Below are positions 1 through 6,169 of a stretch of 7,934 nt of DNA, piece by piece. This stretch comes from a bacterium. GTDB taxonomy: Bacteria; Babelota; Babeliae; Babelales; GCA-2401785. The notes under the pieces were generated by a model, which made no database searches, was not told the origin of the DNA, and was given only the letters and a program-made list of their open reading frames with translations. The translations under genes and the position numbers were made by a program. The stretch covers positions 1 to 7,934 of the forward strand of contig DAOVOC010000039.1 of NCBI GenBank assembly GCA_030629865.1, given 5' to 3'. How positions within the stretch are numbered: the first letter of the stretch is position 1; each line of letters opens with the position of its first letter.

Positions 1-28
1 ACCCCAGAGCAACGCTGAAACTAACAAA

Positions 29-253
29 CTACTTCTTTGTATTTTTTGGTTCTGTCTTTTTTGCATACCGTTCTTGAAACTTTTCAATTCTACCGGCACG
101 GTCAAGAAATTTTTGTTGTCCAGTAAAGAGTGGATGGCAATGCGAACAAATATCAACTTCAATTTTTGGCACTGTAGAAGAGGACGTGAACTTGTTACCA
201 CATACACAAACAATAGACGCTTCAAAAACCTTTGGATGGATACCTTTTTTCAT
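29..253 (-). CDS. rpmE: 50S ribosomal protein bL31, zinc-binding (C+) form
   Basis: Encodes the small large-subunit protein bL31, which helps bridge the two ribosomal subunits. The 74-residue product opens MKKGIHPK and carries the four cysteines of the zinc-binding form: C16 and C18 in the CVCGN segment, C36 and C39 in the DICSHCHP segment. The family hallmark PLFTGQQ follows at 41-47, and the basic tail is typical. The frame stays open 12 codons further upstream, to an ATG at 289, but I chose the ATG at 251-253 because it gives the usual bL31 N-terminus and has an AGAGGT Shine-Dalgarno 10 bases upstream; the longer version would overlap the isomerase gene. The gene lies 25 bases after the isomerase stop on the same strand and is probably last in that operon. 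Identification is firm. Confidence 0.96.
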   Translation of the reverse strand: MKKGIHPKVFEASIVCVCGNKFTSSSTVPKIEVDICSHCHPLFTGQQKFLDRAGRIEKFQERYAKKTEPKNTKK

Positions 254-263
254 ATTTTTTATT

Positions 264-269
264 ACCTCT
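264..269 (-). promoter_or_regulatory. Ribosome binding site deciding the rpmE start
   Basis: Read on the minus strand this is AGAGGT, 10 bases before the ATG at 251-253. It lies downstream of the alternative ATG at 289, so it supports the shorter bL31 start. Confidence 0.7.
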
Positions 270-278
270 ACTCGATTC

Positions 279-1289
279 TTATTTACCACCGCAAACAGGC
301 TTTATAAGGTTGCGGAGTTCATCAATAACAGCCACCGCTCGCACGTTTACCCCACGGTTCAATCCGAGAAAATACGATGCAAAATCGGACCACATAATCA
401 GGGAAAAAACCTGCTTTTCCCAAGTATCACCCAAAACCGGAGGCCTGTAAAGTTTAACACCACGCCCTTCGATAACATTGATAAACATATCAACCGCAAA
501 TCTTAACTTTTCTGTCAAAAACTCAGTCAAAAAGACTACACAGCCAGTTTTGTGTGGCTGATTTCCAAGACCTTCAATAAGATTATGATGTGATTCAGGC
601 AAAACTGATGAAACTGCAAGCAACTTTGCGTTTTCATTCATTTGAGTTTGGCAACGATAAGCAGCCCACTGCGTATCTCCACTTACACCCAAAATACTGG
701 TGAAAGGACATTCACCAATAACATCAAAAAATTTAGTAAATACAGCTACATTCGAAAAAGTATGGACAACGCGCTTCAAATGCAACTCCATTCTCTGAAG
801 TAAATCACTAAAGTCAACGATTTTAAGAGCATCAACCAACGCCAAAAGAATACCTATAAAACGGCCTAACTCTTCTCTTGGCTGTGCATCATACGGAGTT
901 GTTTTTATAACTACAGCACTAATTTTTTCTGCAAAAGACAAAAGAACTCCACCACTAGTCACAACAATAATTTGTGCATCTAATTGCTGAACTTTTTTTA
1001 AAGCCTCAAGAACTTCCCAAGTGTTTCCAGAATGCGAAACGCAAACAACAATATCTTGTTTATTTATATCAACAGGCAAATCAAATGGATCTGCAGCAAC
1101 AACACTTTGCACACCACGCTTTACGGCAAAACTTGCAACAATGCGTCCAGCGATACCAGACCCACCCATGCCCAAAATAACAAGCCGTCTTGGGTTTGCA
1201 CGCGCAAAAGAATTGTTCCCATCAATGTATTCGTGAACAAGCTTTACGCCATCTTTAAACTTTTTTGGCCACAATGAATACTGTGACAT
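279..1289 (-). CDS. Bifunctional phosphoglucose/phosphomannose isomerase (SIS-domain)
   Basis: A cytosolic SIS-fold sugar-phosphate isomerase, expected to interconvert glucose-6-P or mannose-6-P with fructose-6-P. The 336-residue product shows the family's landmarks in order: the phosphate-binding loop GMGGSG (40-45), SHSGNT (85-90), PREELG (137-142), the segment with acidic E219 (MNENAK) and the H235 segment (PESHHN). E219 and H235 are 16 residues apart, the same spacing as catalytic E203 and H219 of the Pyrobaculum aerophilum enzyme as I recall it. The C-terminal helix (313-330) should hold the catalytic lysine, but the matching place in IDELRN appears to be R326. The length is slightly above the roughly 300-residue archaeal form. 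The start ATG has only a G-rich weak ribosome site. It lies 27 bases after the SurA-like gene and 25 before rpmE. An inactive or sugar-derivative-specific SIS protein is the alternative. Confidence 0.88.
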   Translation of the reverse strand: MSQYSLWPKKFKDGVKLVHEYIDGNNSFARANPRRLVILGMGGSGIAGRIVASFAVKRGVQSVVAADPFDLPVDINKQDIVVCVSHSGNTWEVLEALKKVQQLDAQIIVVTSGGVLLSFAEKISAVVIKTTPYDAQPREELGRFIGILLALVDALKIVDFSDLLQRMELHLKRVVHTFSNVAVFTKFFDVIGECPFTSILGVSGDTQWAAYRCQTQMNENAKLLAVSSVLPESHHNLIEGLGNQPHKTGCVVFLTEFLTEKLRFAVDMFINVIEGRGVKLYRPPVLGDTWEKQVFSLIMWSDFASYFLGLNRGVNVRAVAVIDELRNLIKPVCGGK

Positions 1290-1316
1290 AAAAACCCCGC
1301 TGCCATAAGCTGGCTA

Positions 1317-2153
1317 TCACAACTTGATTATCGACGCTTCCTTACGTAACAACTTCATGTATTCTTTATACTTTTTCTCTCGTTCCGTTTTATATAACTC
1401 TTTTTCCATCATCAATTTACGCTCATCAAAACTTTTTAGTCGCCGCGGATGTTTTTTGATCATCTTTATCACTTGCTGCCCCGCATTCCCATTTTTGAAA
1501 GGTTTTGAAATAGAGTTTTCCGGCATTTTTGCAACAAATAACATGGTTGATGCTAATTGTTTCTTTTCAATTTTTCCAAGATCGATCCAGTCAAACCCAA
1601 CACCCTTTTTATCTTTCACCAGACGCTCTGCATCATCATCACTTAAAAATGCTGACAAAAGCTCGTATGACTCTTCTTCATACTCTGGATTATCTTTGTA
1701 ATATTTTTTAAGAACAGCGGCTTCAACCGTACCACGGTCTGTAAGTACTGACCCCTTTAGCCTGGCTGTTATTCCTGCTCTATAAAACTGTCTGTCTAAA
1801 CGGCGCTTGTTTAGACTAAGTTTTTTAAGCCATTCGTCACATGTTTTGTCATTGGCCCCACCAAGCCCATTGTCACGCTTAAATGCTTCGACTTGATTAT
1901 CAATTTCAGCAGCACTTACTGTAACGCCATATTCCTGAGCTTTCTGAATCATCAACTCTTCGTCAATAATCACGTCAATAGAAAATGGCTTACCGTCATT
2001 ATCAATCCTCAGCTCTTTTGTATCAGACCGCAAAAACCGTACACCGTTCACAGTAGCCACGCACTCATCTACAACTTCGCGTGCAAACAAAGAGGCCTTT
2101 AAACAAATTAGTCCAATAAAAGCCACCACGTAAAACTTTTTTTTTGACACCAT
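1317..2153 (-). CDS. SurA-like periplasmic chaperone with degenerate parvulin domain
   Basis: Probably a periplasmic chaperone helping outer-membrane or secreted proteins fold. A basic N-terminus (KKK at 4-6), a hydrophobic core at about 8-20 and SLFA at 21-24 form a signal peptide, with likely cleavage after A24. A SurA-type N-terminal domain follows: VATVNG (32-37) opens it, and IIDEELMIQKAQEYGVTVS (62-80) with the following helix matches the SurA pattern of an initiating strand and a 'gvxvs' turn. A reduced parvulin-like stretch lies at about 163-236, where the usual active-site histidine after the first strand is not seen. The C-terminus (240-278) is a lysine-rich helix. At 278 residues it is much shorter than the two-parvulin SurA of E. 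coli. The start has AGGAGG four bases upstream. It follows a second parvulin-family gene but is separated from it by a terminator. Confidence 0.75.
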   Translation of the reverse strand: MVSKKKFYVVAFIGLICLKASLFAREVVDECVATVNGVRFLRSDTKELRIDNDGKPFSIDVIIDEELMIQKAQEYGVTVSAAEIDNQVEAFKRDNGLGGANDKTCDEWLKKLSLNKRRLDRQFYRAGITARLKGSVLTDRGTVEAAVLKKYYKDNPEYEEESYELLSAFLSDDDAERLVKDKKGVGFDWIDLGKIEKKQLASTMLFVAKMPENSISKPFKNGNAGQQVIKMIKKHPRRLKSFDERKLMMEKELYKTEREKKYKEYMKLLRKEASIIKL

Positions 2154-2157
2154 TATT

Positions 2158-2163
2158 CCTCCT
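2158..2163 (-). promoter_or_regulatory. Strong ribosome binding site for the SurA-like gene
   Basis: The minus strand reads AGGAGG four bases before the ATG at 2151-2153, a perfect Shine-Dalgarno though slightly close. It fixes the start and shows that this gene is built for efficient translation despite the terminator just upstream. Confidence 0.75.
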
Positions 2164-2179
2164 AGCCTCCACCAACTTG

Positions 2180-2208
2180 AAAAACGGGGAGGGCGTTAAC
2201 CCTCCCCG
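2180..2208 (-). terminator. Intrinsic terminator between the two chaperone genes
   Basis: On the minus strand CGGGGAGGG, a six-base loop and CCCTCCCCG form a perfect nine-pair, almost all G:C stem (2208-2200 with 2193-2185), followed at once by TTTTT (2184-2180). It begins 24 bases after the stop of the upstream lipoprotein gene. On the plus strand the T-run (from 2217) is separated from the stem, so it should act mainly leftward. Confidence 0.88.
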
Positions 2209-2232
2209 AACGAAGATTTTTTGTAGTTTAAC

Positions 2233-3195
2233 TTATTTTCTAAAATATTCTTCGTTAACTTTGACCGAAGAAACTTCTTTAAACTTTTCGAGTCGTGCAT
2301 TAAGCAATTCACCAAAGTGTTTTTCTTCGAGCATCGCTTTAATTTGAGGTTTTACCTCGTCGAGGTTATAGAATTCAGAATCTTTTTTATCCAAACTCAG
2401 GAACACCCAAAACTCTTTGTCCCCAACCTCTACAAAACCAACTTCTGGAAAGGTTGCAGTAGCTAGTGCTTTTTTTGCCAACTTGTTTGGTGCTCCGCGG
2501 AATGCCACATCACTTATGCGACCAAAATCACGGTACTCTGCATCTTTATTTTCTTTTGCAGCTTTTTCAAAATTGGAAATATTTTTTGCACCTACCTCAT
2601 TAACAAACAATTGTGCTTTTTCTTTGTCAGAAAACTTTGCACCCGCCACACGAACACCACCAGCAACTTTTGTGTAACGCTCTTTGTTGTCGTTAAATTC
2701 GCGACTAATATCATTATCACTTACCGCAAGCTCACCACGAAGAGTCCCAACGAATTTTTCTACAATCAAAGCATCTTCAAGAGCTTCCATTCTGCTTGCA
2801 AGTTCATCTCTGAAATCACTTGATTCTTTAACCTTGTTATCTACACCCCAAACTTCTTTGATAACAACAACATTGAGCCAATCATTTAAGAATTTTATTT
2901 TTGCTTCTGCAGGAACAGTTCCAGGATCAATATCTTTTGTATAAGCATTCGCCTGAAGCATTTGACGGAGTTTATCGTTAAACGCAGACTCCATAATAAC
3001 TGGTTTGCCTCTTACCTCAGCAAGTACAGCACCACTTCCTTTTGCACTTACACTTTTAGTATCAGCAACAACCTGTCGAGGTTTAGTTTTTTTACAAAAA
3101 GACCATGGGCACTCACAGCCTGGAAAGAATGTAATCACAGCGCCAAAAATAAAAAATGGAGAAATTTTTAACAGGTGAGACCTTCTCAATGACAT
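2233..3195 (-). CDS. Parvulin/SurA-family peptidyl-prolyl isomerase-like lipoprotein
   Basis: Probably an envelope folding factor. The 320-residue product starts with a basic stretch and a hydrophobic segment (11-25), ending FFPGC. C27 could be a lipidation cysteine, though the proline and phenylalanines make a poor lipobox. A linker precedes a SurA-like N-terminal domain (about 57-160), beginning AVLAEVRGKPVI and containing AEAKIKFLNDWLNVVVIKE-type helices. A parvulin-like domain follows (about 178-270), with FSDKEKAQLF (188-197), DFGRIS (223-228), the turn EVGFVEVGDKEFWVFLSLDKK (251-271) and a C-terminal helix from 278. The histidine normally at the start of a parvulin fold is absent: the aligned stretch is VRVAGAKF (181-188). 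AAAGGA lies seven bases before the ATG. A terminator follows it, so it may be mostly monocistronic. The function as chaperone rather than isomerase is inference. Confidence 0.72.
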   Translation of the reverse strand: MSLRRSHLLKISPFFIFGAVITFFPGCECPWSFCKKTKPRQVVADTKSVSAKGSGAVLAEVRGKPVIMESAFNDKLRQMLQANAYTKDIDPGTVPAEAKIKFLNDWLNVVVIKEVWGVDNKVKESSDFRDELASRMEALEDALIVEKFVGTLRGELAVSDNDISREFNDNKERYTKVAGGVRVAGAKFSDKEKAQLFVNEVGAKNISNFEKAAKENKDAEYRDFGRISDVAFRGAPNKLAKKALATATFPEVGFVEVGDKEFWVFLSLDKKDSEFYNLDEVKPQIKAMLEEKHFGELLNARLEKFKEVSSVKVNEEYFRK

Positions 3196-3202
3196 CGCTC
3201 AA

Positions 3203-3208
3203 TCCTTT
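3203..3208 (-). promoter_or_regulatory. Ribosome binding site of the parvulin lipoprotein gene
   Basis: The minus strand reads AAAGGA seven bases before the ATG at 3193-3195, supporting this start. Confidence 0.6.
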
Positions 3209-3344
3209 TACATTAAGAACGCGGACGTCAAAACCGTCCTAATACAAAACAAACATGTTAACAAATGTACCACAGCACTTCATATTTTCAAGAAAACACA
3301 ACATCCTTTAGACACTGAACTCTAGATTTAACACTGAGAATATG

Positions 3345-3350
3345 TATAAT
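3345..3350 (+). promoter_or_regulatory. Candidate -10 box for the permease operon
   Basis: A perfect TATAAT sits in the divergent intergenic region about 118 bases before the permease start, directly preceded by TG. No good TTGACA-like -35 is found 16-18 bases upstream (CTAGAT at 3322-3327), so the call rests on the -10 alone. Transcription would start near 3357 and give a leader of about 110 bases. Confidence 0.4.
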
Positions 3351-3415
3351 TGGTCACTTGAAGTTGTACGCATCGCGTTCTTTTCACACTTTCCCCCGTA
3401 CGCAGACCCAGACAA

Positions 3416-3452
3416 GCCCAACATATGAGGCCTGCTTTGTTCAAAGTTGGGC
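3416..3452 (+). promoter_or_regulatory. Inverted repeat in the permease leader, abutting the ribosome site
   Basis: GCCCAAC (3416-3422) and GTTGGGC (3446-3452) are perfect complements around a 23-base loop. The right arm ends exactly where the GGAAAGG ribosome binding site begins. The loop holds a small competing CTTT/AAAG pairing whose last base is shared with the right arm. It could modulate ribosome access or mark an operator; no known riboswitch class was recognised. Confidence 0.45.
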
Positions 3453-3459
3453 GGAAAGG
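3453..3459 (+). promoter_or_regulatory. Ribosome binding site deciding the first permease start
   Basis: GGAAAGG lies eight bases before the ATG at 3468. The frame is also open from a TTG at 3447, but that codon lies inside the leader inverted repeat and would place this site within the coding region, so ATG 3468 is preferred. Confidence 0.65.
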
Positions 3460-3467
3460 CATTCTAC

Positions 3468-4823
3468 ATGAATCAGAAAAAAATACCTTTTTTCACGGCG
3501 GTGTTAATGAGTGTCAACATAATGGTTGGCGTTGGCCTTTATTCCGGCTCTGATGTCATCACTGCACTCGCAGGCAATGCCAGTTTTCTTGTTTGGTCAG
3601 TCGTTGCCCTACTCTACCTTCCAATAGTTTACAGCATCACACAACTTGCTCGCCTTATCCCTGGAGGAGGCGGATTTTATCGCTATGCATGCCAGGCAAT
3701 GGGTGAAAAAGTTGGCTTTATGAGCGGATGGCTTTATTACCTTGCCTACCTAATTGCCACCTCAACTGTTATCACAGCATTTCGCAGAATTATTATTGGG
3801 CTTTTCCCCAACACCGCAATTTTTCAAAACCACATTTTATTTTTGAGTTGCGTTGTTGTAATCATTTCATTGTTAAACCTTTTACCACTCAGTTCAATCG
3901 GAAAAATCCAAAAATTTTTAACTGTAGCAAAACTTGCACCGGTGTTCACGGTTCTTGTTTTGACGCCATTTTTTTTCGATACCAGTTTTAGCATTCCAGC
4001 ATCTGACATAAATAATTTATTTTCTTCCAACACCCTGACGATGGCCCTTTTTGGGTTTTTGGGCTTTGAATTCGCTTGTAATTTGAGCAATCAAATTGAG
4101 GGTGGTGCAAAAGCAACAGCAAAAGTTCTTTTAACAGCTTTTGCTATGGCTGCAACTATCTTTACCGTATTTCACTTTGGTCTTTTACATATAATGGGAG
4201 CAGAAGGCCTTGCAACATATCGTGCTTCAGGATTCGCTCCTTTTGTCGGAGCTATTTTTCCACTTCTGCAGACACCTCTCGTTTGGATGATTAGTATCGC
4301 CATGACAATCAGCTATTTTAACAGCTCGAACGGCATTTTGACACTAGGAGTTGCGCTTCTACAATCCGTTGCAGAAGATGGCAAAATTCATTATTCCAAT
4401 GTACTAACAAAAGTTAATTCAGGAGGCAGACCTTGGGTTATTATTATTCTAAACTCTCTACTTGTTTTTATGTTCGGTGCACTTATTCCCAACATGAGTC
4501 TTCTTGCTAATTCATGTAGCTTTGGCGTTGTAATCTCAATCGCAATTGCAATCCTTTCACTCTTGATCATCCAACTAAGAAACAAAACATATTGGACAAC
4601 ACCTGTTACACTAATTGCCCTTGGTGTTTCTTTGTTTTTGGTGTTCACCAGAATGCAAGCCGCAGGAACAACGGTTGGAGAAAAACTTTTTAATCTTTCG
4701 CCAATCCTTATCGGATTGGTTGTCGGCTACATTCTTATGAAGCCAACTAACACATGTCACGCAGGGCCAGACCGCACAGACGAACTCTTGGAAGAAGAAA
4801 ATAGGCGCGATATCGCACCATAA
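3468..4823 (+). CDS. APC-superfamily amino acid permease, copy 1
   Basis: An inner-membrane amino-acid or amine transporter of the APC superfamily, with the layout of the AdiC/LAT-like branch. The 451-residue product is almost wholly hydrophobic, with about 12 membrane segments. The unwound TM1 motif is G21-V22-G23 in NIMVGVG. GFYRYACQAMGE (69-80) follows TM2, TM5 carries K155 in the TVAKLAP segment, and TM6 has FGFLGFE (195-201, E201 conserved) followed by IEGGAK. SVAEDGKI (300-307) matches the loop after TM8. The C-terminal 25 residues (427-451) are hydrophilic and acidic, unlike copies 2 and 3. About half of the first 107 residues are identical to copy 2, with no gaps. It is first in a three-permease cluster with its own likely promoter. 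The substrate cannot be read from sequence; arginine/polyamine exchange or neutral amino-acid uptake are both possible. Confidence 0.88.
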   Translation: MNQKKIPFFTAVLMSVNIMVGVGLYSGSDVITALAGNASFLVWSVVALLYLPIVYSITQLARLIPGGGGFYRYACQAMGEKVGFMSGWLYYLAYLIATSTVITAFRRIIIGLFPNTAIFQNHILFLSCVVVIISLLNLLPLSSIGKIQKFLTVAKLAPVFTVLVLTPFFFDTSFSIPASDINNLFSSNTLTMALFGFLGFEFACNLSNQIEGGAKATAKVLLTAFAMAATIFTVFHFGLLHIMGAEGLATYRASGFAPFVGAIFPLLQTPLVWMISIAMTISYFNSSNGILTLGVALLQSVAEDGKIHYSNVLTKVNSGGRPWVIIILNSLLVFMFGALIPNMSLLANSCSFGVVISIAIAILSLLIIQLRNKTYWTTPVTLIALGVSLFLVFTRMQAAGTTVGEKLFNLSPILIGLVVGYILMKPTNTCHAGPDRTDELLEEENRRDIAP

Positions 4824-4862
4824 AAAACAACATTACATTTGTAACAAAAAGGGTTTTTCGTT

Positions 4863-6158
4863 ATGAAACAACAGAAGTTATCACTTATTACTGTCATGTT
4901 AATGAGCATAAATATAATGATTGGAGCCGGCGTTTTACTTGCTCCAGGCATCATGGCTTCAGTAGCGGGCAATGCCAGTTTTATAGGTTGGATTATTGCT
5001 GCTTTATTTTATATCCCTATTGTCTATGGCGTTTCACAACTCGCAACGCTTATGCCAGGTGAGGGCGGAATATATCGCTATGCACGAAAAGTTTTTGGCG
5101 AAAAAATTGGCTTTTTTTGCGGCTGGCTTTACTACTTGAGCTACATACTAATTGCAACAACCGTTTTAAGTGGTCTACGAACAAGCCTTCTTGCTCGATA
5201 TCCACACATAGCATTTTTTAATAGTCCGGCACTTTTCTTGGCCCTTTGCCTTGCTTTAATTACAAGCCTTAACATGATGCGCATATCAGTTATCGGTAGC
5301 ATTCAAAAATATTTAACGATAACCAAATTGCTACCAATCATTTTAGCAATTGTCTTAATACCATTTTTCATAAAGTGGGATTTTACAATTTCAATTCCTG
5401 AAATAAAGTCACTATTCAGTCCTGGCGGTCTTACAATGGCAATTTTTGGATTTGTTGGGTTCGAATTTGCATGCAGCTTGAGTCACGAGATTGAAGGCGG
5501 AGCAAAAAAAGCATCGTTAGCCGTAATGGGTGCATTTGGAACAGTCCTCACAATTTATATCTTATTCCACTTTGGACTTTTACACATTATGGGTGCAAAT
5601 AATTTGGCACTCTACACAGCGGCTGGGTTTGCTCCATTTGTTGGAACAAAATTTCCAGCTTTGAGTGGATTTTTAACGGTACTAATTAATTTGGCAACAA
5701 CCGTTTGCTTTATGAGTGGAGCAAATGGGCTGATTACGCTAACCACCGAGATCATGCAATCTTTAGCTAAAGGCGGCATAATGCGTGGCACAATGCTTCT
5801 TACTCAACAAAACTCAGAAGGTCGCCCATGGCTTGCAACATTGACTAGTGCAGGATTATTGTTTGGATTCGGCGTTTTAACACCAAACACAGAAAGCCTT
5901 GCAAGCGCAGGCTTGTTTGGTATTTGCAGCTCATTGGCAATCGCGATGATTTCTCTGTTTGTTGCACAAAAAAATCGCAAAAATAATTTTGGCATGCTCA
6001 TAGCAACTCTTGGCTTTATAGTTGCAGTAGGACTTGCTGCAAGCAATGTTATTGGAGCGGGAACAAATCTGGCACAACGATTGATAACATTTTCGCCACT
6101 CATAATCGGCCTTATTATTGGCCTGGCTTTTATGAATCCATATAAAAATAAAGGTTAA
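4863..6158 (+). CDS. APC-superfamily amino acid permease, copy 2
   Basis: An inner-membrane APC transporter of 431 residues, a tandem paralogue of copy 1. The two align residue for residue with no gap, so TM1 G21-A22-G23, TM5 K155 (TITKLLP) and TM6 FGFVGFE with E201 fall at identical numbers. The TM1 loop after the glycines differs (VLLAPGI here, LYSGSDV in copy 1), and the post-TM6 loop reads HEIEGGAK rather than NQIEGGAK, nearer the family's usual acidic residue. This suggests the same mechanism with changed substrate range. It starts 39 bases after copy 1, with AAAGGG nine bases before the ATG, and precedes copy 3 by 11 bases, so the three are probably one transcript. It lacks the acidic tail of copy 1 and ends shortly after the last membrane segment. 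The substrate is unknown. Confidence 0.89.
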   Translation: MKQQKLSLITVMLMSINIMIGAGVLLAPGIMASVAGNASFIGWIIAALFYIPIVYGVSQLATLMPGEGGIYRYARKVFGEKIGFFCGWLYYLSYILIATTVLSGLRTSLLARYPHIAFFNSPALFLALCLALITSLNMMRISVIGSIQKYLTITKLLPIILAIVLIPFFIKWDFTISIPEIKSLFSPGGLTMAIFGFVGFEFACSLSHEIEGGAKKASLAVMGAFGTVLTIYILFHFGLLHIMGANNLALYTAAGFAPFVGTKFPALSGFLTVLINLATTVCFMSGANGLITLTTEIMQSLAKGGIMRGTMLLTQQNSEGRPWLATLTSAGLLFGFGVLTPNTESLASAGLFGICSSLAIAMISLFVAQKNRKNNFGMLIATLGFIVAVGLAASNVIGAGTNLAQRLITFSPLIIGLIIGLAFMNPYKNKG

Positions 6159-6169
6159 AAAAATAACTC

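Noticed and set aside
1..28. CCCCAGAGC at the window edge as half of a terminator after rpmE
   Set aside because: No complementary arm is inside the window, so it cannot be judged.
974..1277. Plus-strand open frames opposite the isomerase gene
   Set aside because: They are short shadows of the well-supported minus-strand coding sequence with no ribosome sites or recognisable domains.
3223..3239. GGACG/CGTCC inverted repeat in the 5' leader of the parvulin lipoprotein gene
   Set aside because: It is only five base pairs with no T-run or known motif; too weak to call an operator or attenuator.
3239..3244. TATTAG on the minus strand as a -10 box for the parvulin lipoprotein gene
   Set aside because: No acceptable -35 at normal spacing was found, so the leftward promoter cannot be placed.
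3425..3560. ATG at 3425 after a GC-rich leader, opening an overlapping frame of about 42 codons
   Set aside because: It has no ribosome site, runs out of frame into permease copy 1 and has an unremarkable composition; it is probably chance.
5804..6103. Minus-strand 99-codon open frame inside permease copy 2
   Set aside because: It lies entirely antisense to a clear membrane-protein gene, and its composition is explained by the complementary codons.
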